Shown in pieces: positions 11,914 through 22,114 of a stretch of 64,000 bases of DNA. The translations under genes were made by a program, and so were the position numbers. Under the pieces are notes generated by a model. That model was not told the DNA's origin and made no database searches. It saw only the letters and a list, made by a program, of their open reading frames with translations. How positions within the stretch are numbered: position 1 is the first letter of the stretch; each line of letters opens with the position of its first letter. This DNA comes from Rhabditoides inermis (Eukaryota > Nematoda > Chromadorea > Rhabditida > Rhabditidae). The DNA lies in NCBI GenBank assembly GCA_963966185.1, contig CAWZYM010000019.1, forward strand, positions 62,501 through 126,500, in the 5' to 3' direction.

Positions 11914-12335
11914 TAGGAAATCTCCACCTGTATGAGTTGCGACGGATTGTCTGTGTTGTCGTTCCAGAAGTTGTCTGCCAGGGTGGTGTCTATGTACTGT
12001 GCGTATTCCCTGGCAGCCGGCACGGGAGGCACATGAATGATCCTGGACAGCCTAGTGCCCTCGTTGTTCATATTGTCCTTGATGATCGGCATCAGTGTCG
12101 TCTGCAAAACACAAATGAGCAGAACACAGAACACAAAACACAAAAACACAAAACACAATCCTACCACGTTGTGTCCTCTCATCGCGAGTTCATCGGCCAT
12201 TCTGCCCAGAATCCAGACGCGCGAGAGCGCATACTTGGGGTTGTAGATGAGTATGTTGAGTGGGGTGGAAGAAGGGAGGAGGAGGAGAAGGATCAAGAGA
12301 GGCAGCATCGCTCTACTGCCACATTCCATACGCAC
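9600..12335 (-). CDS. UDP-glucuronosyltransferase (UGT)
   Basis: About eleven exons encode a complete UGT, roughly 520 residues. It transfers glucuronate or another sugar from UDP-sugar to lipophilic molecules in the ER lumen (detoxification, hormone and pheromone metabolism). The N-terminus has a signal peptide ([18 protein letters not shown]) followed by [21 protein letters not shown] later exon has the usual [17 protein letters not shown] strand, then [12 protein letters not shown] and [11 protein letters not shown]. The UGT signature follows: [17 protein letters not shown], then [15 protein letters not shown]. The C-terminus has a membrane anchor ([19 protein letters not shown]) and a short basic tail ending GKQKRE. 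Start is ATG 12335 or the in-frame ATG 12329. The family is greatly expanded in nematodes, so substrate cannot be inferred. Confidence 0.93.
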
Positions 12336-12893
12336 TAGTTTCTCCTTGCATGTGTATGATAATAGTCCACCCTCATATCAGTCGTCAAAACAAACACATG
12401 TTCAGTAGAGGGTGTTGTCTGTGGTAGCGGTAAAGAGTTCTATTCCTGTCATTTCACGGTCTGTCATGTGTTAATGTTGTCAGGGAATCATTGATATTTT
12501 CAGACTCATTACATTAGTGGCTAAAAATCGATACCGACTTTGTTTGTAAATGATTGAGTCCCGCTTTTCTATTTCGCGCGTATAAGTTTCGAAGACACTG
12601 ACTCTGAATTTCAGAGAAGATAAAAGACAGACACAGAAAAAGAGAGGTCACTTGTTATCGAATAGTCAGCGCCGTAAAAGGCCGTTGTACAACACTGCTA
12701 AGCAAAGAAATAGAAAGACGAAGCGCAATAGGAGAAATTGTTTATTGATCTAGTTGAGTTGACGAAGTCGGCACGGCTGGTAGACGATCACGTGGTCACT
12801 GCCGTCGGCGTGCACTGCACGAGTCCATCTGGAAGATGACGTCATCTTCCCTCTTTCTCTGCCTCTATGTCTCTCTGTCTCTTCCTTCCCCTC
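12336..12893. other. Intergenic, no gene seen
   Basis: The region lies between the upstream GNAT-like stop and the UGT start, both on the minus strand. It should hold the UGT promoter. Nothing else is recognised. Confidence 0.4.
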
Positions 12894-12979
12894 TTAGCCC
12901 GACGCCTCGAGGATGCTGTGACCAACGACGGACGCAGCCCCAATCTCCCCCAATGTAATACGAGTTGAGATAAATCTGT

Positions 12980-13024
<45 letters not shown>

Positions 13025-13030
13025 TCTCTT

Positions 13031-13061
<31 letters not shown>

Positions 13062-13323
13062 CTTTCTCTCTCTTTCTCTCTTTCTCTCTTTCTCTCTCTA
13101 CCTCTTGCTCTTGTTGGAATTGGCGATGACGGCGGTGTTGTAGTGTTCCACCGACTTGACGGGAATCATTCCGCGCCTGTGTTATCAGTGTTATCATTGA
13201 TCTCTTATCAGGGTAAGGATTCTCGAAAGTCACACTCACTCGACACACTGTTTCATTATGTAAGTTTCCACAGCTTCGCCCAGACCGCGGCGGCGATGCT
13301 CCGGAACAGTGAACTGAAGGAGG

Positions 13324-13371
<48 letters not shown>

Positions 13372-14966
13372 ACCTGAGCATTAAGGTGTCCAGAAGTGTC
13401 GCACATCTCGTATGCCGCTATCTCTCTCTCTCCACTCTCCGACTCCAATCGCACCACAGCAGACGGCATACGGGCCACCTTGATACTGAAACATGCCTAC
13501 TACATATTTGCAATCATCAAAGTTATGATCATGATTTCAAAACGGTTTGACTCTCGTCACTGATGATTTCAGATTGATCTGATGACAGGAGTCGAGACCA
13601 TGTTCTCCATCGTTCGCTCTTCTCTTTCCCTAATGATAGCGACTGACACAGTCTGTTGTTCGTCTCCCGGCTTCGCATGCTGCCAGTTGGCAGTCATGAA
13701 GGGAGCATCCGAGGGAGTGGCGATGTGCAGGGAGTAGCCTGAGAGAATGCACATAACCACGGAACACTTGAAATAAGTATGCACAACTGTGACGTCTTTT
13801 GATCCAAAATTCATTGCATTCATCGATGGACTCCTTATAAGCAGCTAGCGACTTGTACTCGAGAGCCCTAGGTCAGTCCCCTTATTGGCTAGGTCGACGA
13901 TTGTATAACTTGAATCTGCTGATAAACAAACTTTTTAAGTGCACCCACCATGTGGCAGCCCCGCGTCTTCCACCCGCCACTCTCCAGCCGCCTTCTGTTG
14001 CTCCTCGTTACAGTAGTACGTCTGCGTGGGATAGTCGCCCATCTCCAACTCGGGATACTTGGCCAAAATCACTTGGCGGGTCTGAAACATGAAATATACT
14101 ACAAATAATGATACAAACACGTTTCGTTCGATTACAAATCGGGCAGTATCATAAGTTATGGACTCACCAGCGGCGCGATTTTCTTGGTAGGGAATGTGAA
14201 GTAGGGGGCAGAGGCGTTGAGGGGGTGGAGGGAGATGAGCTGAGGAGAGGAACGGGTACAGAGAGAGAGGGAGAGGGAGAGAGGGAGAGAGAGAGGGAGA
14301 GAGAGAGAGGGAGAGAGAGGGAGAGAGAGAGAGAGAGGGAGAGATTGAGAGAGAGAAGTTGGACATAGCATACCTGTTCGATGAGTGAGACGAAAAATGG
14401 ACAGGAGAAGGAGAGGGACGAGGCGGAAAAGTGGAGCTGCTCACTGGAAGAGAGGATGAAGAGAGAGGGAGAGAGAGGGAGAGAGGGAGAGGGAGAGAGG
14501 GAGAGGGAGAGAGAGGGAGAGAGGGAGAGGGAGAGAGAGGGAGAGAGGGAGAGGGGGAGAGAGGGAGAGAGGGAGAGAGGGAGAGGGGGAGAGGGGGAGA
14601 GAGGGAGAGAGGGAGAGGGGGAGAGAGGAAGAGAGGAAGAGAGGGAGAGAGGGAGAGAGGGAGAGAGGAAAAGAGAGGAAGAGAGAGGGAGATGGAGAGA
14701 GAGCGGAGAGTTCCTTACTTGACGGGCGTAGCCCTATGTGCGAGGTAATACTTGATGCCTTCGTGTTCCGCAGTGTAGAAGTGAGTCAAGATCTGGAACA
14801 TGGACATAGGTGACGTCATCTGAATGACATCACTACAAACCTCCGGCACCGCCTTTGTGTATTCGTTGAGTGCAAGGTTATGTGTCCAAATGAGCTCGAC
14901 GTTTCCGCGGCACTCAGACATGACTCGGGAGAAGTCATCAGGAGAGGAGAGGAGGGTGAGCGACAT
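12894..14966 (-). CDS. GNAT acyltransferase, glycine N-acyltransferase-like
   Basis: Nine or so exons, minus strand, about 290 residues. The product begins MSLTLLSSPDDFSRVMSECR. The C-terminal half has the GNAT acyl-CoA binding motif A: HLNAQFTVPEHRRRGLGEAV, followed by a helix and GMIPVKSVEHYNTAVIANSN. Before it lie WRVEDAGLPHG and GYSLHIATPSDAPFMTANW, typical of the GLYAT-like branch. The last exon reads ITLGEIGAASVVGHSILEAS and then stops. These enzymes move an acyl or acetyl group from CoA to an amine; the substrate here is unknown. The start codon follows an acceptor (TTTGCAG|T), so there may be an upstream 5' UTR or coding exon. The junction before IKVARMPSAVV is the least certain. Introns hold long GA and CT tracts, including GGGAGAGA arrays at 14460-14700. 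Confidence 0.7.
14460..14702. repeat. GGGAGAGA-type low-complexity array
   Basis: About 240 bp of permuted GGGAGA/GA units form one intron of the GNAT-like gene (TCTCTCCC on the coding strand). A similar block lies at 14267-14352. Confidence 0.85.
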
Positions 14967-15681
14967 ACTGCAAACAATCACTTCGATATGGCGAGTTGTA
15001 TGTTATGCAAGGCAATGTCTGTTGTCCTATCTAGTCGTCCCAATCTACAGTGAATTGACGATTTGGATGTTATGCAGCATTTATACACGTTAGACATGAC
15101 AAACGCAGAAGGGACGGAAAAGAAGAGTGAGCAATAATAACAAATGGATTGGAATCGAAAGATCCACAAGCACCAACGAGAACCTTCAAGAGAGACGAGT
15201 GTTTTTTTTTTTAAATAATCACAGATATCGGGGCAAAACTAGTATTTTGTTCGCATATGCGCCAAGATAACCACAACATCATCTTGCTAGAAGTGTAACA
15301 CCGGCGCGTTTGTTGATGCACTCTTCGGAGTGCAGAAAAAGTAATAATTGTAGCATGAAAAACGGCAGGTTAACGAGAGAAAAAGAAGAGAGTGCACAGA
15401 CGACCCGCAATTGTAAGACTAGACAGATAAGAGGCGTGCTCGAATCGAACCCTTGATGAGATGAGAGAAATATTGATAACTGATTGCGCGAGAAGGCTGA
15501 GTCGCAGATAAGAGATACAGTTCTTTTCAATAAAAAAAGTAGACCACGCATTGTTGACTACACTGTACACACACCGTTTTAGCATTTGGAATGTGTGAGT
15601 GTTTAGAAGAGATGGTCTGTGAAGAATCACCACGTCGTGTTCGCGGCGAGAGAATGGCAGTCGACGCTCGCGCCTGCCGCC
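14967..15681. other. Divergent intergenic region
   Basis: It separates the GNAT-like gene (-) from the first kinase (+). Promoters of both are expected here. I see no RNA gene, repeat family or conserved motif that can be supported. Confidence 0.35.
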
Positions 15682-15958
15682 ATGGGGGCGGCCGATGTGG
15701 GTGATCCTACTGCTCCTGCTCCTTCTTCTCCTTCTTCTCCTTCTTCTCCTTCTTCTCCTTCTCCTCCTTCTCCTCCTTCTCCTACTGCTCCTTCTCCTTC
15801 TTCTCCTCCATTCCCCCACTCCTGCAGGAAGTTCGGGCGGTGAAGCGAGCGAAGAAAAAAGAGCACAAGAAGGTGCGCGAGAAACTCTCGCCCGGTGTCG
15901 TCATCCCATCGGAAAAGAACAAGTGAGGAGAGGGAGGGGGGAGAAGAGCGAAGGGAGG

Positions 15959-15996
<38 letters not shown>

Positions 15997-16850
15997 TTTT
16001 TTTCAGGTACACAGTCATCAAGCTGCTGGGCTCGGGAGGATTCGGCGACGTGTATCTGGTTGACTATGGCGCAGAGAAGGTACCGTCGTTACTGTAGGAT
16101 TTTTGTACTTACAGTAACCCTTTCCAGAAATACGCGATGAAGACGGAGGAGAACAGCTCAAACAAGATGATGCTGCGACTCAAGATGGAAGTACTCATTC
16201 TCTCGGCCTGCGCTAAGGTATATGGTACCTACCGTACTTCTGCATACCGTATACGTAGGCGTCTCCGGAGCGGCGTCGCCACTTTGTCGAGTACCTGGAC
16301 AGAGGCATCACAGCAAAGTTCAAATTCGTAGTCATGGGTCTGGTAGGACCGAGCGTCGAAGATATCAGGAAGAAGATCGTCTGCGACAACTTCTCGTCAG
16401 TCACCACCGACGCGCCCACCCAAGCCCCGCCTACATTTCAGAAGCTCGACGGCGATTCGCATCTGCCAACAGACGCTGCAATCTATCTGGGACCTACACG
16501 ACGTGGGATTCATTCATCGGTACGGTATACTGTAGACTACCGTATTACTGGGTTACTGTATCTTGAATGTTGCAGCGACATCAAGGCGTGCAACTTCGCA
16601 GTGGGACTCGATCCAGAGGCACAGGGAACCATCTACATGCTGGATTTTGGAATCGCGAGAGCGTGGTGCGAGAAGAACACCAAAGCGGCCAAGTGAGTGT
16701 CGCTCCCCCTGTCCCAAGTCCCGCCCATCACAGTCCCGCCCAGTTGTCTATTGTCTCTTTTTTCCAGAGTGCCGCGTAGTAAGGTCAAGTTTCTCGGAAC
16801 GGTGCGCTACTGTTCTCGCGCGTGTCATAGGCTCAAGGATCAGGGTCGGA

Positions 16851-16892
<42 letters not shown>

Positions 16893-17500
16893 AGAGAGAG
16901 AGAGACGTCTTGCAGGGATGACGTGGAGTCGTGGTTGTACATGTGTTTGGATGTGTACGACGATTCCGGCCTTCCCTGGCGCCTCATCCCCATCCGCGAC
17001 GACGTACTCGAGGCCAAGGAGAAGTTCATGAAGAACCTGCGTGAGTGGGCGGAGACATGATGGGCGGGGCTAATGTCATTTGCAGTGCGCTGCTACCGCC
17101 TTCTGCCCAAGGAGTTCATGAAGATCGTCACCTACGTGGACGGACTGCAGTACGCGGACGAGCCCGACTACAAGTACATCTTTGAGGTGGGCTAGGCTCC
17201 GCCCCCTCTGACCACGCCCACTTCTCAGCTGCTGGACGCGTTGATCCAAGCGCGTCGCATCAACGTCGACAAGCCATTCGACTGGGCTGGCGAGATTGGA
17301 AAGGAGCGGAAGAAGGGCGATGACAGCGAGAGCAACAGCAACAAGCTCAGCGGGTCCGACTCGGACGAGGAAGACGGTAGCCACGCCCACACTGGTCACG
17401 CCCACTCAGCAACATTCCAGGAAAGAAGAAGAGAGCCAGTTCGCCTACTGTCACGGCGAAGAGCACCAAGGAAAAGTGTCAGAAGAGTTGTGACAGGTAA
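15682..17500 (+). CDS. CK1/TTBK-like protein kinase 1
   Basis: About eleven exons, roughly 400 residues, of the tau-tubulin-kinase-like branch of casein kinase 1, a group hugely expanded in nematodes and often sperm-expressed. The start ATG at 15682 (MGAAD) joins to EVRAVKRAKKKEHKK if a 131-bp CTTCTC-rich intron is removed. Kinase landmarks: glycine loop LLGSGGFGDVYLVDYG, catalytic lysine in KYAMKTEENSSN, VVMGLVGPSVEDIRKK, catalytic loop FIHRDIKACNFAVG, DFG in YMLDFGIARAW, then FLGTVRYCSRACH and RKDDVESWLYMCLDVYDD. All key residues are present, so it looks active. The acidic/lysine tail (SGSDSDEEDG) ends at TAA 17498-17500, followed by AATAAA at 17519. The next kinase starts 88 bp further on. 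Confidence 0.9.
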
Positions 17501-17588
17501 ATTGGTGGGAAAGGATACAATAAATAATGTAATATGGCGACTTCATTCGAGCTAATGTTTTGAACAGGTTGTCTATTGCAGTCGAACA
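17501..17588 (+). promoter_or_regulatory. Operon-like gap: poly(A) signal and trans-splice acceptor
   Basis: An AATAAA hexamer at 17519-17524 follows the first kinase stop. A splice-acceptor sequence (GTCTATTGCAG) ends about 8 bp before the second kinase ATG with no donor belonging to an upstream coding exon needed. This arrangement is what SL trans-splicing of a downstream operon gene looks like in nematodes. No spliced-leader evidence can be seen in genomic DNA alone. Confidence 0.5.
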
Positions 17589-19038
17589 ATGCCGAAAAGC
17601 GGTAAGAGCCAGCATAGCCAGCGGAGCAAGCGACGGAGCAGAGTGAGTGGAGGGGAGAAGAAGGAGAAGAGGGAGAAGAAGCGGAAGCAGAAGAAGGAGC
17701 GCGAGAAGCTCAAGCCAGGCATCACCATCGCGTCCGAGACACACCACAAGTATCAGGTATGGGGGAGTGAAGGCGGAATTATGACCACTCCTTTCAGGTG
17801 CTCAGTCTTCTCGGATCGGGAGGGTTCGGAGACGTATACTTGGTCGACAAGGGAGACGAGAAGGTCGTGATCTCTCTCTCTCTCTCTCTCTCTCTCATCT
17901 TTTTCTGCTTTAGAAGTACGCTTTGAAGACCGAGATGAATGACTGCAATCCGGCGATGGCACGGCTCAAATTCGAGACCGACATTCTCGTCGCCCTCAAC
18001 AAGGTACCCGAAGCCCCGCCCCTCTAAGCCCCGCCCTCTCACAGGCAGACGCCGAGCACAAGAAGTACTTCGTGCCGTACATCGACAGAGGACAGGCGGA
18101 CAAGTTCCGATTCATGGTGATGGGACTGGTCGGACCGAGTCTCGACGACATCCGAAAGAAGATTCTCGACGAGGGATTCAGGCAAGCTCCGCCCACTCTG
18201 ACCCCGCCCCAATGCAGCCATTTGCAGTAAGTCCACGGCGATCCGCGTGTGTCAGCAGTCGCTGCGCGCTGTGTCCGACTTCCACGAGGCCGGGTACCTG
18301 CATCGGTTGGTTGTACCGTAGTCACTGCGAAACTACCGTAGTCCTAACGTACCCAATTGCAGCGACATCAAGCCGTGCAACTTTGCGGTGGGTGTGGAGA
18401 AGGACGCGCAGTCGACGGTGTACATGCTGGACTTTGGAATCGCGCGGAAGTGGTCGGAGGGACACTCGAAGACGCCGAAGAAGGCGAGGGAGAGGGTCAA
18501 GTTCCTCGGAACGATACGATTCTGCTCGCGAGCCTGCCATCAGCTGAAGGAGCAGGGCAGGAAGTGGGTTGGAGGGAGAGAGAGGGAGAGAGAGAGGGAG
18601 AGAGAGAGGGGGAGAAAGAGAGGGGGAGAGAGAGAGAGGAGAGAGAGAGAGGGAGAGAGGGAGAGAGGGAGAGAGGGAGAGATGGGAGAGAGAGAAAGTA
18701 AGAGAGAGGGGGAAAGAGAGAGAGGGAGAGAGAGAGAGAGGGAGAGAGAGAGTTGTCTCTTTCAGGGACGATGTGGAGGCGTGGATCTACATGTGTCTGG
18801 ACGTGTTTGACGACATCGGACTTCCTTGGAAGCTGATGGCCAAGAGAGATGATGTGGCTGAGGCAAAGGACAAGTTCTTCAAGCTTGGATGTACGCTTCC
18901 TCGTTCTCTCTCTCTTTCTCTTTCTCTCTCTCTTTCTCTCTTTCTCTCTTTCTCTCTTTCTCTTTTTCTCTCTTTCTCTCTTTCTCTCTTTCTCTCTTTC
19001 TATCTTTCTCTCTTTATCTCTTTCTCTCTTTCTCTCTT

Positions 19039-19075
<37 letters not shown>

Positions 19076-19625
19076 ACTCCTCCTCCCTCTTCTCCCTCCT
19101 ACTCTCTTCTTTGCAGTCAAGTGCTTCAAGATCTTCCCGAAAGAGTTCCGCGACATCATCAAATACGTGGACGGACTGAAGTTTGAAGACGCGCCAGACT
19201 ATGCCAAGATACACGAAGTATGTTTTGATCATTGGATTTCGGTAGTTTGTGCACCGTCGTGTTATGCTCCCTGTTTAGATGATGGATCAGATCGTGAAGG
19301 CTCACCGCATCAATGTGAACAAGCCGTTTGATTGGGACGGAAAGATCAAGGAGAAGAAGAAGGGCGACGTGGGTGGTCTCATCTCCTCTCTCTCCATCTT
19401 TCTCCTCATCTCTCTTATTCTAGAGTGACTCGGACAAATCGGATGACATCTCCGGATCTGGATCGGACGAAGACTCCGTCAAGTGGGCGGGTCTTGTATG
19501 GGCGGAGCTTATTGTGTTGTTACAGGAAGAAGAAGAAAACACTGAAGGATGCACTCAACGCGGCACTCACCTCTCACAAATCGCAAGTTGGCAAGAAGAA
19601 CACGAAGCGCAAGTCGAGGGCTTAA
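17589..19625 (+). CDS. CK1/TTBK-like protein kinase 2
   Basis: A tandem paralogue of the preceding gene, about 420 residues, beginning MPKSGKSQHSQRSKRRSR with a long Lys/Arg-rich N-terminus. Landmarks: SLLGSGGFGDVYLVDKGDEK, KYALKTEMNDCNP, VVMGLV-type strand FRFMVMGLVGPSLDDIRKK, catalytic loop YLHRDIKPCNFAVG, YMLDFGIARKWSEG, FLGTIRFCSRACHQL and RKDDVEAWIYMCLDVFDD. The C-terminal tail is SD-rich then basic and ends NTKRKSRA-stop. Intron positions largely match those of kinase 1, which supports local duplication. Two introns are nearly pure GA (18570-18755) or CT/CTTT (18906-19070). In known nematode members the role is often in spermatogenesis; that is inference here. Confidence 0.9.
18570..18755. 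repeat. GA-rich intronic array
   Basis: An intron of kinase 2 made almost wholly of GA and GGGAGA units, starting a few bases after the donor that follows EQGRK and ending at CTTTCAG. Confidence 0.85.
18906..19070. repeat. CT/CTTT-rich intronic array
   Basis: An intron of kinase 2 composed of CTCTCTTT and CT units, on the strand opposite in composition to the neighbouring GA intron. Confidence 0.85.
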
Positions 19626-19872
19626 CCCCGCCCACCCTAGCCCCGCCCCTAATACTTACTACTAGATTACATCTTATCATTTTGTAAAACAAACACTCTG
19701 CATCTTTTGTTCGCATCTCAATTTGACTCACCTCAGTTTAAAAGATCTTACAATATCTCCCTCTTACACAATGCTTACACTTATTACACCGCTACTCACC
19801 TTGATTTGCATAAATGATTCGCTTGAAAAAGTGTTTATCGTTGTTGCTTTCGTGTGTGTGTCATTGTCCTAG

Positions 19873-21518
19873 ATGGTTGTGTGGTTGTTGGTCGTTCTCT
19901 TCCTCCCTTTCTCCAATGCTGTCACCCACGTCTACAAAACGCCCAAGGAATGCAACACTCAGCAACCGTGAGTCTAGAACTCTGGAGAACGTAAACCGTC
20001 GTGTATTCTAGATGCATGTGTGCCTCATATACGAAATCCACGTGGCAGTTCGACGCGAAAACGGTATTTTTTTAAAAAGTAAAGATGTTATAGCTTGTTT
20101 ATACGAGCTACAATACTGGATAGATAACAATTTGTTCCACTTTTAGAGCGGATTCTGCTACGCGCGGTTCTCTTTCGACAATAAAAACTTTGTGGGGTCA
20201 CCTGTTATCTTTTTTTCGAAGCTTTTAGTTATTTTATAGAAAGAACTGACACACGGCTGGATGAAGAATCTTCCCAATCGAGAGTCTGGAATGCATATTG
20301 TTGGTTTGAAATATGAAATAGACAGTAGAATCAAAGAAGAACCTTTTAGGTGGAATCGCACCCCATGGCCGGTTTGGACCTGAAGGCGGCCGACGTACCG
20401 CCTTTCCGGTGAGTCCTCTCTCTTCCTCTGTCCCTCTCTCTCTCCCCACCCCTCTCTCTATTTCTCTCCCTCTCTTCCTCTCTCTCTCCCTCTCTCCCTC
20501 TCCCCCCCCTTCTCTCTCTCAGCCTCTTTCGCTTCAGCTGCTTCTCCCCCTCCCCTCTCTCCCCTTCTTCCCAATGGACCTGCGTTCTCATGGACCCACC
20601 CCCACTCGCCATCTCTCTCCACCACTCACTCGTCAGTTGCTTATTATCACCTCAATCAATGTTATAACTTGTTTTTAATCAATTTCATACCAGTTAAGAC
20701 TAGGAGATCAATGGAATATCAATAATACAATATGCAAAGGAAGTTGTCTTCAGTCCATCGTGAATGTGGTGCAGTCGTCTGTGTCAGCGTGGGATGAGGG
20801 GGAGAGGGAGAGGGAGACGCGGTCTCTGGAGACATTCGGGAAAGCCGCCCTATCCAAGCACTGCCCAGCACATGTGTGCGACGACTCCAGCAGGAGGAAG
20901 GTATACGAACAGCAAGTCGCTTCCTTCAACGTATGATCTCTCTTTCTCTCTCTTTCTCTTCCTCTCTTTTCCTAATTTTTTCTCTCTCTTTCTCTCTCTC
21001 TCTCCCTTGCACACTTCAGAGTGACGAGTGGTTCTCGGTCGATGCGCGTCGAATTCTCAACAAAAGAACAGCGACTTTCGACGACGGCGAATCCGCGGCA
21101 GAGATCGACGCGGGCATCTGTGAGAATCATCATAGTTCATTCAATCATCAGTCTCTAAAGTACTGACGTTTCGAAGCGACTTCGGAACACGAAGGCGTTT
21201 TTGAAGGGGGTGTTTCGAAGAGACTGACCACAGCTTTAGACGTGGCAGTGGGTGTTCCGTCGCTCTTTCTTCTACTCATTCTCGTGTACATTCCCTATTT
21301 GATGGTGAGTTGGAGAAGAGAGGAGAGGGAAGTAGGTTGAAAGATGTTCTTTAGTTCGACATCCACCGTCTCCGTCACAAGTTCTCGTCGTCGTCTCGGG
21401 AGCTCTGTCCCGATCCAGAAGACCACCTCGCCGCACCGCGAATGGACGGAGCCGGGTGGGCGGGACTGCAAGGGGCGGGGCTTACACTGATGTTTGCAGA
21501 TCTGCCGAGTCGATGTGA
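19873..21518 (+). CDS. Signal-peptide, single-TM membrane protein of unknown family
   Basis: Nine or so exons splice in phase into about 300 residues. It opens with a signal peptide (MVVWLLVVLFLPFSNAVTHV) directly after an acceptor-like TCCTAG. A Cys-containing ectodomain follows: PKECNTQQPCMCASYTKST, SGFCYARFSFDNKNF, KELTHGWMKNLPNRES, then CFSPSPLSPSSQWTCVLMD and SKHCPAHVCDDSSRRKVYEQ. A transmembrane helix near the end (VAVGVPSLFLLLILVYIPYL) is followed by a short cytosolic tail ending GSAESM. I do not recognise the family. It lies 247 bp after kinase 2 on the same strand and may be the third gene of a cluster. The intron before the TM exon is largely a fold-back element whose right end supplies the acceptor. 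Confidence 0.75.
21148..21240. repeat. Fold-back element, GGTCAGTCTCTTC family, intron-forming copy
   Basis: A short copy with CAGTCTCT on the left and TTTCGAAGAGACTGACCACAG on the right fills most of a ~118-bp intron. The terminal CTTTAG is the splice acceptor used by the membrane-protein gene. Confidence 0.6.
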
Positions 21519-22114
21519 ACAAACTACCGAACACTTCGATTTCGCATAAACGTTCTGACAAGGAATAAAAGATTCACGGTTTACATGAGTACATTGCGGC
21601 CATTGCTGGAGCCGATTGGGCTACTTTTGGAAACGAAGTTATTTCTCGGCGATGTATGGTCCCAACAGCCTTCGTAAAAGCGAAATCGTGAGGGCTAGTC
21701 GTGATCTATGGCATCTTCCCTATTATCAATATCAGTCGTGTTCTATATCCGGATTACAGCTGTTTACTCACTGCAATGAAAATGTCTCGCGTGTATACAA
21801 GCAAGTATCGTTTACGAACGGAAATGCGAACTGTGCACAAATTGCCAATACAGATGTGTGAGATAGATCCTGTACGCACGCCCGACGAGCAGTGTTTTGC
21901 GCGCTGCGGATGCAAATCGCCCAGTTCACGTATCTCGATTAGCATATGGGGCGAGTGTGGCGCTGGTGGGAGGGCGACGAAGGGCGCGTCATTGTTCCCA
22001 ACCCCACCCTTCCAACTCGCACACATCTCCATTCCTCCTCGTGCCACCAACATAGGTACGCATTTTTGTGTTGTTTTCCTTGGTTGTTTGTGTGCACGAG
22101 TTTCAGTAGACGTT
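21519..22114. other. Gap between membrane-protein gene and satellites
   Basis: AATAAA follows the upstream stop (near 21565). The rest is unique sequence with an open + frame that runs on into the minisatellite. No homology or convincing splice pattern is seen. Confidence 0.35.

Noticed and set aside
15425..15510. Minus-strand GGTTCGATTC-like T-loop
   Set aside because: The flanks do not form a cloverleaf.
15695..16063. Poly-leucine ORF overlapping the first kinase exon
   Set aside because: It is the CTTCTC intron read through in a frame other than the kinase frame.
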